This document shows, one piece after another, positions 9,148 to 17,947 of a stretch of 64,000 bases of DNA; positions within the stretch are counted from its first letter, which is position 1, and every line of letters starts with the position of its first letter. Location: assembly GCF_039543665.1 (NCBI RefSeq), contig NZ_BAABKE010000002.1, positions 372,001 to 436,000 on the forward strand, written 5' to 3'. The position numbers and the translations under genes are program-made. The notes beneath the pieces were generated by a model that searched no databases, had not been told where the DNA came from, and saw nothing but the letters and a program-made list of their open reading frames with translations. The stretch is from Wohlfahrtiimonas larvae (GTDB taxonomy: Bacteria > Pseudomonadota > Gammaproteobacteria > Cardiobacteriales > Wohlfahrtiimonadaceae).

Positions 9148-9158
9148 ACCGATGGTCA
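9146..9158. promoter_or_regulatory. Second TetR-like operator copy
   Basis: AGACCGATGGTCA matches the upstream palindrome TGACCGACGGTCA at 11 of 13 bases, and both are followed by GTC. It overlaps the stop codon of the MFS gene. It could be an auxiliary site for DNA looping or a relic of a duplication. Confidence 0.45.
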
Positions 9159-9179
9159 GTCAGTTAAGTGTTCAGATTT

Positions 9180-9217
9180 CAATAAAAGAAAGCCACTGAT
9201 TCTATTCAGTGGCTTTC
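9180..9217 (-). terminator. Terminator of pyc, possibly bidirectional
   Basis: A perfect 12-bp stem (GAAAGCCACTGA at 9188-9199, TCAGTGGCTTTC at 9206-9217) with a 6-base loop lies between the convergent MFS and pyc genes. On the minus strand it is followed by TTTTATT, so it serves pyc best. Confidence 0.75.
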
Positions 9218-9244
9218 AAACTTCAGCATTAATTTATAAAGTGT

Positions 9245-12200
9245 TTATTCAATCACAATCAATAAATCACCTGCATCGACAGTATCGCCTGCTTGAACAT
9301 AGACATTTTTTACTACGCCAATTTTTTCTGAACGTAGAATTGTTTCCATCTTCATCGCTTCCATTGTCAATAATGCATCACCTTCTTTCACATTATCACC
9401 AACTTTTACTCGCATTAAGCCGATCATACCTGGCATTGGTGCGCCAATTTGGTTTTTATTTCCAGCTTCTGCTTTCACACGTTTTGCGCCAATACCTTCC
9501 AAACCTTTTTTCAAAGTTTTAAAAATGCGCTGTTCACCATTCAACTCATAGAATACTTGGCATTCACCTTTTGTATCAGGTTCAGAAACTACAAGCATAC
9601 TGATCAATAAGTCCTTACCTTTTTCTAACTGTACAGAGAATACTTCATCTTCTGCCATTGGATAGAAATAATTCTTCGTTGGAATGATAGAAACATCACC
9701 ATATTCATAACGGAATTTTACAAAATCACTGAATACTTTTGGATACATCACATAAGATGCTAAGTCTGTATCTGAAACGTTATATTTAAACTTATTGCTT
9801 AACTCGAAACGCAATGCATCAAAGTTAATTTCTGGTAACTGGCTACCCGCATTAGTTACCTCAGGCTGTTTACCTTGTAAAATTTTCTTCGTTAAATCTG
9901 CTGGCAATCCTCCTTGTGGAATCCCCAATTCACCATTGAATAAACCAACAACTGATGCTGGGAATGCAATTTCACGTTCAGGATTTTTTACATCTTCCGC
10001 TGTTAGATTTTGTGTCACCATCATCAAAGCCATATCACCCACAACTTTAGAGCTTGGCGTAACTTTAACAATATCACCAAATAAAGTATTCACATCAGAA
10101 TAGGCTTTTGCAACCTCATCCCAACGAGATTCTAAGCCAATGCTACGCGCCTGTTCTTTTAGGTTTGTGTATTGTCCGCCAGGCATTTCGTGACGATAAA
10201 CATCTGATGTTCCTGAACGAACACCTGACTCAAATGGTGCATACAATGAACGAACACCTTCAAAGTATGTAGAAATTTGAGTGATTGCATCATAGTTCAT
10301 TTTTGGATCACGATCTGTATGCTCTAAAGCACGCAAAATTGATCCCATGGGTGGCTGGCTTGTTAAACCTGAGAAACTATCCATTGCAACGTCAACCGCA
10401 TCTACACCAGCTTCAATCGCCGCCAATACACTTGCACCAGAAATGCCAGAAGTATCATGTGTGTGGAAATGAATAGGTAAACCAATTTCATTTTTCAATG
10501 CGGTAACTAATTCTTTTGCTGCCAATGGACGACATAATCCAGCCATATCTTTAATCGCAATAATATGTGCACCCGCTTTCTCAAGTTCTTTAGCAAGTTT
10601 CACATAATATTCTAATTGATATTTAGGACGTGCTCCATCATGAATGTCAGATGTATAGCAAATCGCCGCTTCACACAATTTACCTGTATCAATCACAGAA
10701 TCCATGCAGTAACGCATATTATCAATGATGTTCAATGAGTCAAATACACGGAAAAGATCAATCCCTTTTTTCGCTGCTTGTTCCACAAAGAACTTAATTG
10801 CATTATTTGGATAACTTGTATAACCGACACCATTCACACCACGAATCAACATTTGTAATAAAATGTTTGGCATTGCTTCACGTAATTTCTCTAAACGCTC
10901 CCATGGATCTTCATTCAAGAAACGCATTGCAACGTCAAATGTCGCACCGCCCCAACACTCCATAGAAAACATCTGCGGCAATAACTCTTGATAAGCTGGT
11001 GCAATTTTTAACAAATCATAACTACGAACACGTGTTGCAAACAGTGATTGATGCGCATCACGCATAGTTGTATCAGTGATCAAAACTTCTTTTTGTTTCA
11101 GCATCCAATCACTGAAACCTTTTGCACCCAATTCATCTAAAATAATTTTGGAACCTTTAACATTTTGATCCTCAGCACGAGCTTTTACATTGGGTAGAAC
11201 TGGCGTTGCAAAATGTTTAGGAATCTCACGACCTTCCACTTCAGGATTACCATTCACTTGAACTTCAGATAAATATTTCAAAAGGTAGCTTGCACGATCG
11301 CGACGCACTGGGAATTGAAATAATGAAGGTGTTTCATCAATGAAACGTGTAATACATTCACCATTGATAAATAACGGATGATTAATCACATTTTCAACAA
11401 ATAATAAGTTTGTTGCTAAACCTCGTACACGAAATTCACGTAAAGCACGATCCATACGATAAATTGCTTCCGCACTATTTCTACCCCAAGTTGTAACTTT
11501 AACGAGCAAGGAATCATAGTAAGGTGTAATCACAGCACCAGCATACGCAGTACCGCCATCTAGACGAATACCAAAACCCGCTGGTGAACGATAAGCATTG
11601 ATCACACCATGATCAGGTACAAAGCCATTGGCTGGATCTTCTGTAGTAATACGACATTGTAAAGCCGCACCTGTCATTTTAATCTGATCCTGCATAGGCA
11701 CTTCTAAAAGTGCATCACCAATGTTTAGACCTTCTGCAATCCCAATTTGCGCTTTAACAATATCAACACCTGTAATTGCTTCTGTTACAGTGTGCTCTAC
11801 TTGAATACGAGGATTCACTTCAATGAAATAAAATTTTTGAGTGTCTGCATCCATCAAGAACTCAACAGTACCCGCATTTTCATAACCTGCTGTTTTACCA
11901 ATTTGTACAGCATAGCTACAAACTTCTGCGCGCAATTTATCATCCAAATATGGTGCTGGTGCACGTTCCACAACTTTTTGATGACGACGTTGTACAGTAC
12001 AGTCACGTTCAAATAAATGAACAATGTTGCCAGCTTGGTCACCAAGAATTTGTACTTCCACATGACGCGCATGCACAACTAATTTTTCTAAATAAACCTC
12101 ATCATTGCCAAAAGCAGCTTTTGCTTCACGTCGTGCAACTTCAATTGCGTCTAATAGTTTATTTGCATCTTCCACAACACGCATACCACGGCCACCACCA

Positions 12201-12727
12201 CCCCAGCTTGCTTTTAACATCACTGGATAGCCAATTTCTTCTGCAATTTTTAAAGCTTCCTCATCATTATAAGGTAAAGGTTTAGATGCAGGCATCACAG
12301 GTACACCCGCAGAAACTGCCAAGTTACGTGCAGAAACTTTATTGCCCAATAATTCTAAAATGCGTTGATCAGGCCCAACAAAAATAATCCCATTCTCTTT
12401 ACATGCTTTAGCTAATTCTGGGTTCTCAGCCAAGAAACCATAACCAGGATGAATCGCATCTGCACCTGATTCTTTTGCAATTCGGATAATGTCTTGAATA
12501 TCCAGATATGCTGCCAACGGTGGTTTACCTAACCCCACCAAATAACTTTCATCTGCTTTATAACGGTGAACAGCTTTAATATCTTGTTCTGAATAAATCG
12601 CTACAGTATTGATACCTAATTCGGATGCTGCACGCATAATTCGAATTGCAATCTCTGATCGGTTTGCGATCAATAATTTTTTAATTTTACGATCTAGTTG
12701 TAGCTCAGATGCCGCGTGAATATTCAT
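9245..12727 (-). CDS. pyc: Pyruvate carboxylase, single-chain
   Basis: The 1160-residue biotin enzyme carboxylates pyruvate to oxaloacetate with ATP and bicarbonate, refilling the TCA cycle. Order of domains: biotin carboxylase/ATP-grasp about residues 15-465 (KKLLIANRSEIAIRIMRAA, KASWGGGGRGMR, EVNPRIQVEHTVTE); carboxyltransferase about 545-830 (TDTTMRDAHQSLFATR, with metal-site HFHTHDTSG); a tetramerisation segment; and a C-terminal biotinyl domain with EAMKMETI, biotin on about Lys1126. Length is normal for the alpha-4 type. Many gammaproteobacteria instead use PEP carboxylase or the two-subunit enzyme, so the single-chain form is worth noting. Own transcript, terminated at 9188-9217. Confidence 0.96.
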   Translation of the reverse strand: MNIHAASELQLDRKIKKLLIANRSEIAIRIMRAASELGINTVAIYSEQDIKAVHRYKADESYLVGLGKPPLAAYLDIQDIIRIAKESGADAIHPGYGFLAENPELAKACKENGIIFVGPDQRILELLGNKVSARNLAVSAGVPVMPASKPLPYNDEEALKIAEEIGYPVMLKASWGGGGRGMRVVEDANKLLDAIEVARREAKAAFGNDEVYLEKLVVHARHVEVQILGDQAGNIVHLFERDCTVQRRHQKVVERAPAPYLDDKLRAEVCSYAVQIGKTAGYENAGTVEFLMDADTQKFYFIEVNPRIQVEHTVTEAITGVDIVKAQIGIAEGLNIGDALLEVPMQDQIKMTGAALQCRITTEDPANGFVPDHGVINAYRSPAGFGIRLDGGTAYAGAVITPYYDSLLVKVTTWGRNSAEAIYRMDRALREFRVRGLATNLLFVENVINHPLFINGECITRFIDETPSLFQFPVRRDRASYLLKYLSEVQVNGNPEVEGREIPKHFATPVLPNVKARAEDQNVKGSKIILDELGAKGFSDWMLKQKEVLITDTTMRDAHQSLFATRVRSYDLLKIAPAYQELLPQMFSMECWGGATFDVAMRFLNEDPWERLEKLREAMPNILLQMLIRGVNGVGYTSYPNNAIKFFVEQAAKKGIDLFRVFDSLNIIDNMRYCMDSVIDTGKLCEAAICYTSDIHDGARPKYQLEYYVKLAKELEKAGAHIIAIKDMAGLCRPLAAKELVTALKNEIGLPIHFHTHDTSGISGASVLAAIEAGVDAVDVAMDSFSGLTSQPPMGSILRALEHTDRDPKMNYDAITQISTYFEGVRSLYAPFESGVRSGTSDVYRHEMPGGQYTNLKEQARSIGLESRWDEVAKAYSDVNTLFGDIVKVTPSSKVVGDMALMMVTQNLTAEDVKNPEREIAFPASVVGLFNGELGIPQGGLPADLTKKILQGKQPEVTNAGSQLPEINFDALRFELSNKFKYNVSDTDLASYVMYPKVFSDFVKFRYEYGDVSIIPTKNYFYPMAEDEVFSVQLEKGKDLLISMLVVSEPDTKGECQVFYELNGEQRIFKTLKKGLEGIGAKRVKAEAGNKNQIGAPMPGMIGLMRVKVGDNVKEGDALLTMEAMKMETILRSEKIGVVKNVYVQAGDTVDAGDLLIVIE

Positions 12728-13083
12728 AATCTATCCTTAGAAAAATGATTAACTTTAAAACTCTCTGCCATACTTTTATAATGGAGTTAATAAAAATATT
12801 CAATCCTGACACCAGACACTTGACCAACAAGAACCTTTATATGAAACAGTCAAAAAGTAGTTTTAATGTAGCGAAAAACTAAATATATATTATATTTAAT
12901 ATCAAATATATAGGTATATTTATATAGAATATCAATAGGTATAAATCACTAAAAAAACAAAACTACATAATTTTTCTAGTGGCATTAAACAAAACAAAAT
13001 TGCATTAAACATAGATTAATAGCATTTTAATTCTTTATATTTTTTTTAATGTTCTTAAAAATACGACATGGTCAATTAACAAA
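12728..13083. other. AT-rich intergenic stretch
   Basis: Upstream region of pyc. Very AT-rich, with runs such as AAATATATATTATATTTAATATC near 12883 and ATATATAGGTATATTTATATA. No frame of credible coding quality is seen on either strand. It must hold the pyc promoter, but I cannot place it with confidence. Confidence 0.5.
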
Positions 13084-13108
13084 AAAACCAGTTTTTAAAA
13101 CTGGTTTT
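13077..13108 (-). terminator. Terminator of the TonB-receptor gene
   Basis: AAAACCAGTTTT (13084-13095), one central base, and AAAACTGGTTTT (13097-13108) form a perfect palindrome. On the minus strand the arm runs into a stretch of seven T. It lies 42 bases after the receptor stop codon. Confidence 0.8.
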
Positions 13109-13149
13109 CTAATTTTTATAATAATAATTTAAATAATTCTGACTTATTT

Positions 13150-16017
13150 TTAGAAATGTCCTGTAAAACCTATCCTAAATGTACGACCTGGTGCAGGCAT
13201 AAATGATCTCGTTAATGGATCAATATAATATTGATTCGTTAAATTGTGACCGGAAAATGTGAGCGTGAAGTTCTTATCCACTTTATAAGATAAAGATGCA
13301 TCCACTAATAAAGCAGAATTCCAACGGATAGGATTATTATCCATACCCTGTAATCTTCCACTATTAAACATCTCTTTTTCTTGTTTGTTTCTAGCTTTAC
13401 TATGATAATTAAGGCTCGTGGTTGCTTCTAGCTTATCACCAAAAAACTTACCGCCCAATGTTAAACTAAAGCTATATTTAGGCACCATGCTTGTTCTCAA
13501 GAAACCAATAGGAAAACCACCATCCACACATCTTGGGAAGTTGCCAGTTGGGTCTAATGCCATAGAAGAAGACTCATCACACGTTTTATTCTTAAGATTA
13601 TAGTTAACACCTGCGTTAGCAAAGTATTTACCATCAGAATATCTTGCTTGTAATTCCAATCCTTTTGAGCGTTGTTCATCAATTTGAGATATAAACATAT
13701 CAACATCTCGCTCTATGACATTATTCAATTTCATATCATAATAACTTAGCTTAATATCAGCAGCTTGAACATTCGGCAACCATGACAAATCATAAATATA
13801 ACCAAACTCAATGTTACGAGATTTTTCAGGTTTCAATGTTACAAAATCTCTCACACCAGTTGTAAAGCCAACAGTATCTTCAAACATACTTGGGAAACGT
13901 TTATCTTCTGCATAACGTGCATATAATCGAGAATTATCAGTCATATCCCAACCAATTGAAAATACAGGAGACCATGCATGGCCTCTTTTTTTCTTAACTG
14001 CAGCAAATTGATCTTTTGCTTTGCCTAAACTATGCTGCTGACTGGAAAAATAAGTATATTCATCCACTTCTTCTCCTGTCACAGGATTAATCACTTTATT
14101 TTTTGATACTGTGCCATTCAAATGAGGATTATCTGCTTGATAATAGCGACCATCTTCACGTTGTGAATAAATAAAGTCTTCTCTGATTTTTCCTTTATTA
14201 CCTGTAATTGCTTCTTTTAATTTAAAATATTTCGCCCAATCTTCTCGATTATTTACCCACCAATCCATCTGTTCCTGAGGAGTCATTTTTTGGTACATAT
14301 CTTCAGTTTTATTATAAAAACTATATTCATCCTGGCTCACTACGCGATCATAGGTCATTTTAATCGCACTTAGGTTTTTACGAGCAAAATCAGATTCTTG
14401 ATTACGACGGCCTTCTGCTAACCGATCATCAAAAGATGAGTAAGAATTTCTACGCACACCTGCATTAATCGTAACACTCGAAATAGGCTGCCATTCAAAA
14501 TTAAACATTAAATTTGTTTCTCTACGTCTACCTTCTCGGGTTTTAGTATCAGATCTCAACTTTTCTTTTTGATGATCAATGCCTGCCGTAAATTTAAGAT
14601 TATCCCAAAAGATCATTGTATTATTTGCTGTAATTCCCCAACGATTATCTTTAGCATGCGCTAAAGATGTATTTTTATAGATATGTGACTTATCATCTCG
14701 ATCACAAGTACTGACATCTCCACCATTTTGGCCACGACACCAATCCCACATCCAATCTGTAGTTTCTAAGTCAAATACATACCCTGCACCTGTATAAGTT
14801 CTGCTATTTGTGATTGTCTTCCAAAGATTAATATTAGTATCAATCCATGGATTATCTTCAGGATTCCACTTATATTGTGCACTATAAGCACGCTGATTAA
14901 TCTTACCAATCGGCCATTGTTGTATACCGCCATCACTATATCTAATAATTCTAGAAGGCATTAATTCCCCATGTTCGATAATACTATGGCGAGCAGATAA
15001 CAATAAGCGTTGATCATCCGGCAAATACCAAGTATTTTTGAGTAAAAATGATCGATTCTCACTAGATGTATTCAAAACTTCTGAACCAGGTGCATAAATA
15101 TCTGCAACATTTGGCATATATACATTATTATCTGTAACATTTTGATAATAAGATGATGCACTTCGTTTGCCTGAAAAATAGTTACCTTGCTTTCGATAAC
15201 TGATCGCGCCCATTAAATCAAAAATTTCGCCACGATAACCTGTTGCAATTCTAAAGGAACCATCTTTTAAATTAAACATATCGGATGATTTGCCACGTTT
15301 TTTAGGATCTCTCAATAAATTAGGATGTGTTTCAACACGACCACCAATTTTATCTGGACTATCTCGATAATCTGTTCCCAATGGTGATAAATCAGGCAAC
15401 CTTGGCCTAGTCGTATTTGTACCAGTATCCATTGTAAAATCTATACCAAATTTCTCATCTTTTGCCACAACATCATCAATACCTAATGTTTTCATGGCAA
15501 CACCACCACCAACAGATGTTTTGACATCTGTTGATAATGATCCACCTTTTTCTACAGTAATGCTACTGATTAAACTAGGATCTAAGTAATTGCGATTACT
15601 GACACCAAAATAACCACGATATACTGAAATACTTTGCTCTGTGCCATCAATAGTCACAGGCACTCGACCTTGTCCTTGAATGCCTCGGATATTAACATCA
15701 AGCGCCCCACTATTACGCGAATCACCACTATAAACACCCGTCATTCCTTTTAACATATCAGCAGGAGATAATCCTTTTGCTCGATCTAATTCTGCTTTAC
15801 CCCTATAAACCGATGATACATCTCTTGCATAAACATTTTCATAGCCAACTTCATCTGAATCATTTGGTGCCCATGTAACAACAACAGCACCTAAGTCCAT
15901 TACTTCTTTTTTAACTTTAGAATTACTTTCAGTATCAGCGATTGCAGGATGAATAACCATTAAAGATAAACTAGAAAGACTAGCGATACATAAATAATAT
16001 TTATTCAAATGAAACAT
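13150..16017 (-). CDS. TonB-dependent outer-membrane receptor, probably heme or iron source
   Basis: The 955-residue protein has a signal peptide (MFHLNKYYLCIASLSSLSLMVIHPAIADT), a plug domain at about residues 55-190 (KGLSPADMLKGMTGVYSGDSRNSGALDVNIRG, VTIDGTEQ, SSITVEKGGSL) and a 22-strand barrel ending in aromatic Phe (RIGFTGHF), as required for Omp assembly. LDLGAVVV-like residues near 42-47 may be the TonB box. Size and the KGGSLSTDVKTSVGGGVAMKTL phrase recall the hemoglobin/hemophore receptor group, but ligand choice is inferred. A Fur box just upstream argues for an iron-related substrate. It stands alone, without transport genes beside it. Confidence 0.85.
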   Translation of the reverse strand: MFHLNKYYLCIASLSSLSLMVIHPAIADTESNSKVKKEVMDLGAVVVTWAPNDSDEVGYENVYARDVSSVYRGKAELDRAKGLSPADMLKGMTGVYSGDSRNSGALDVNIRGIQGQGRVPVTIDGTEQSISVYRGYFGVSNRNYLDPSLISSITVEKGGSLSTDVKTSVGGGVAMKTLGIDDVVAKDEKFGIDFTMDTGTNTTRPRLPDLSPLGTDYRDSPDKIGGRVETHPNLLRDPKKRGKSSDMFNLKDGSFRIATGYRGEIFDLMGAISYRKQGNYFSGKRSASSYYQNVTDNNVYMPNVADIYAPGSEVLNTSSENRSFLLKNTWYLPDDQRLLLSARHSIIEHGELMPSRIIRYSDGGIQQWPIGKINQRAYSAQYKWNPEDNPWIDTNINLWKTITNSRTYTGAGYVFDLETTDWMWDWCRGQNGGDVSTCDRDDKSHIYKNTSLAHAKDNRWGITANNTMIFWDNLKFTAGIDHQKEKLRSDTKTREGRRRETNLMFNFEWQPISSVTINAGVRRNSYSSFDDRLAEGRRNQESDFARKNLSAIKMTYDRVVSQDEYSFYNKTEDMYQKMTPQEQMDWWVNNREDWAKYFKLKEAITGNKGKIREDFIYSQREDGRYYQADNPHLNGTVSKNKVINPVTGEEVDEYTYFSSQQHSLGKAKDQFAAVKKKRGHAWSPVFSIGWDMTDNSRLYARYAEDKRFPSMFEDTVGFTTGVRDFVTLKPEKSRNIEFGYIYDLSWLPNVQAADIKLSYYDMKLNNVIERDVDMFISQIDEQRSKGLELQARYSDGKYFANAGVNYNLKNKTCDESSSMALDPTGNFPRCVDGGFPIGFLRTSMVPKYSFSLTLGGKFFGDKLEATTSLNYHSKARNKQEKEMFNSGRLQGMDNNPIRWNSALLVDASLSYKVDKNFTLTFSGHNLTNQYYIDPLTRSFMPAPGRTFRIGFTGHF

Positions 16018-16054
16018 ACATCATCCTTCAGATTTAAAAGAAGGACATATTATT

Positions 16055-16073
16055 GCTAATGATAATCATTTGC
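16055..16073. promoter_or_regulatory. Fur box
   Basis: GCTAATGATAATCATTTGC matches the 19-base Fur consensus GATAATGATAATCATTATC at 16 positions. It is 37 bases upstream of the start codon of the TonB-receptor gene, where iron-loaded Fur would block transcription. Confidence 0.8.
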
Positions 16074-16175
16074 AAATAATAAATTAAAACAAATAGTAAT
16101 AAATATATTTTAATTAATTTTATTCATAATAATCATAGGTTTTCTATATATTCAATAGATGTATTCTAAGAAATA

Positions 16176-16361
16176 GTGAGTTCTGTGGCTGTTTTTTATT
16201 GTCTTGATATATTTGATTATAAAAATATAGAATTTTGGTGTGATCATGAAGATACAGCATTATGTCCCACTTGTGATATAGATTCAGTCATAGGATCAGC
16301 CTCAGGATTCCCCATTACGAAAGAATTCCTTCAAGCCATGCAAGATTATTGGTTTAACTAA
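16176..16361 (+). CDS. Small Cys-rich conserved protein, possibly truncated
   Basis: A 61-residue frame from a GTG at 16176. The body reads NIEFWCDHEDTALCPTCDIDSVIGSASGFPITKEFLQAMQDYWF, with a CPTC pair and further Cys/His that could hold zinc. I recall small proteobacterial cytoplasmic proteins ending in a similar CPxCxIDSVIG...FL..M..YWF pattern, some with a longer N-terminus, so this may be a remnant or a short form. No good ribosome site precedes the GTG; a stop codon 7 bases upstream closes the frame. Isolated between the receptor promoter and ilvE, on the opposite strand to both. Function unknown. Confidence 0.55.
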   Translation: MSSVAVFYCLDIFDYKNIEFWCDHEDTALCPTCDIDSVIGSASGFPITKEFLQAMQDYWFN

Positions 16362-16369
16362 TAGACACA

Positions 16370-16397
16370 AAAAAAACCAGCAAATATGCTGGTTTTC
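16370..16397 (-). terminator. Terminator of ilvE
   Basis: A 10-bp perfect stem (AAAACCAGCA at 16374-16383, TGCTGGTTTT at 16388-16397) with a 4-base loop. Read on the minus strand it is followed by TTTG after extended T pairing. It sits between the convergent small gene and ilvE and may serve both. Confidence 0.7.
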
Positions 16398-16436
16398 ATG
16401 ATTGCGATTATTTATAACTTAAAGTTATATTAAGCA

Positions 16437-17459
16437 TTAAACCTTAACAATCCAACCTTCTGGCGCTTCTATGTCACCAAATTGAATGCCAACTAACTCG
16501 TTATAGAGCTTAGTTGTGATTGGCCCAACTTCTGTTTCACTGTAGAACACATGGAATTTATCTTGCGTTTGAATTCCACCAATTGGCGAAATAACAGCCG
16601 CCGTACCACAGGCGCCCGCCTCCACAAATTGATCCAACTCTGATAAATAAACATCACCTTCAATTGCTTCCATGCCTAAACGCTCTTTTGCAATCTGCAA
16701 TAAAGAATATTTAGTAATGCTTGGCAAAATGGATGGTGAAATTGGCGTAATAAATTTATTATCCGCTGTAATACCAAAGAAGTTAGCAGAACCTACTTCT
16801 TCAATTTTAGTGTGTGTTGCAGGATCTAAATAGATACAATCTGAGAAATTACGTTCATGCGCTTCGTAACCTGGTAATAAACTTGCCGCATAGTTACCAC
16901 CAACTTTTGATGCGCCTGTGCCCATTGGTGCTGCACGATCATAGTCAGAAATAACAAAATTAGTCGGTACTAATCCGCCTTTGAAATATGGGCCAACTGG
17001 CATACAAAATGCTGTAAAAATAAATTCTGGTGCAGGCTTAACACCAATATTTGGACCAACACCAATATATAACGGGCGAATGTATAAAGAAGCACCTGTA
17101 CCATAAGGTGGTACATAAGCTTCATTCGCACGCACAACTTCTTTAATCGCTTCCACAAACATCTCTTCTGGAATTTGTGGCATGCGTAAACGACGAGCAC
17201 TGTCATTCATTCTACGCGCATTTTCATAAGGACGGAATAATTGAATGCTACCATCTTTTGTGCGATAAGCTTTCATACCTTCAAAACATTGCTGACCATA
17301 ATGCAAAGCTGTTGATCCTTCATGAATATGCAGATTAGGATCTTCTGTCAATTCACCTTTTTGCCAAGCACCATTCACATGCTTTGCTAAAAAACGATAC
17401 GGTGTTTGAATATAATCAAAACCTAAATTTTCCCAATCAATATCAACTGTTTTTGACAT
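16437..17459 (-). CDS. ilvE: Branched-chain amino acid aminotransferase
   Basis: The 340-residue PLP enzyme moves amino groups between glutamate and the branched-chain 2-oxo acids in the last step of Ile, Leu and Val synthesis. It belongs to the longer BCAT type (eukaryote/Firmicute-like, about 340-360) rather than the 309-residue E. coli IlvE: HEGSTALHYGQQCFEGMKAYR near 48, RPYENARRMNDSARRLRMP near 80, the PLP Lys in SKVGGNYAASL near 185, and EVGSANFFGI near 220. I chose the ATG at 17459 because MSKTVDIDW begins there with AAGGAT placed 7 bases upstream; a longer frame to 17525 would overlap the preceding gene. Confidence 0.94.
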   Translation of the reverse strand: MSKTVDIDWENLGFDYIQTPYRFLAKHVNGAWQKGELTEDPNLHIHEGSTALHYGQQCFEGMKAYRTKDGSIQLFRPYENARRMNDSARRLRMPQIPEEMFVEAIKEVVRANEAYVPPYGTGASLYIRPLYIGVGPNIGVKPAPEFIFTAFCMPVGPYFKGGLVPTNFVISDYDRAAPMGTGASKVGGNYAASLLPGYEAHERNFSDCIYLDPATHTKIEEVGSANFFGITADNKFITPISPSILPSITKYSLLQIAKERLGMEAIEGDVYLSELDQFVEAGACGTAAVISPIGGIQTQDKFHVFYSETEVGPITTKLYNELVGIQFGDIEAPEGWIVKV

Positions 17460-17469
17460 TCTATTATCC

Positions 17470-17913
17470 TTATAAACTATATTGTGGAAGATCATCATCA
17501 AAAGTTTGATCTTCCAAGCTATCAATAATATTCACCTCGCCTATCATTACACCTATATCTGTAAATAATAGAGCATTAATATGTTTAATATATTTTTCAA
17601 GCTCTGCATAGTTAATTCTTAAAATTTTCTGTATCGCATCTACAGAATGTAACTGCGCAACATTTTCTTCAACTTCCTTAAAAGTTGTACCATATTTGGT
17701 GCCATCAATGAGCACTGCTTTACATGTCACATAATCAGATTCAAAACTCATAAAACCAAAACCAATCAGATAGTATTTATCCATATCTATTTTATGTTCA
17801 CGACAAAGCGCAGCTAAACTCGCGATTCGTCCTTCCCAATCAATTTCAATTTGTCCAACTAAATCACTGTATTTTGTTTTAATGGCTGGTTTAGTCATCG
17901 GCAATCTTTTCAT
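17470..17913 (-). CDS. Conserved hypothetical protein upstream of ilvE
   Basis: A 147-residue soluble protein with no signal peptide or membrane segment: MKRLPMTKPAIKTKYSDLVGQIEIDWEGRIASLAAL..., then a beta-rich middle (KYYLIGFGFMSFESDYVTCKAVLIDG) and an acidic tail (EDQTFDDDLPQYSL). The start is uncertain: Met1 (17913) follows AAGAGA, while Met6 is also possible. It ends 10 bases before ilvE and begins 34 bases after uvrA, so it probably shares a transcript with one or both. I do not recognise a family. Confidence 0.65.
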   Translation of the reverse strand: MKRLPMTKPAIKTKYSDLVGQIEIDWEGRIASLAALCREHKIDMDKYYLIGFGFMSFESDYVTCKAVLIDGTKYGTTFKEVEENVAQLHSVDAIQKILRINYAELEKYIKHINALLFTDIGVMIGEVNIIDSLEDQTFDDDLPQYSL

Positions 17914-17947
17914 ATAGTCTCTTCTTTATCCATTTGAATGGCAAACG

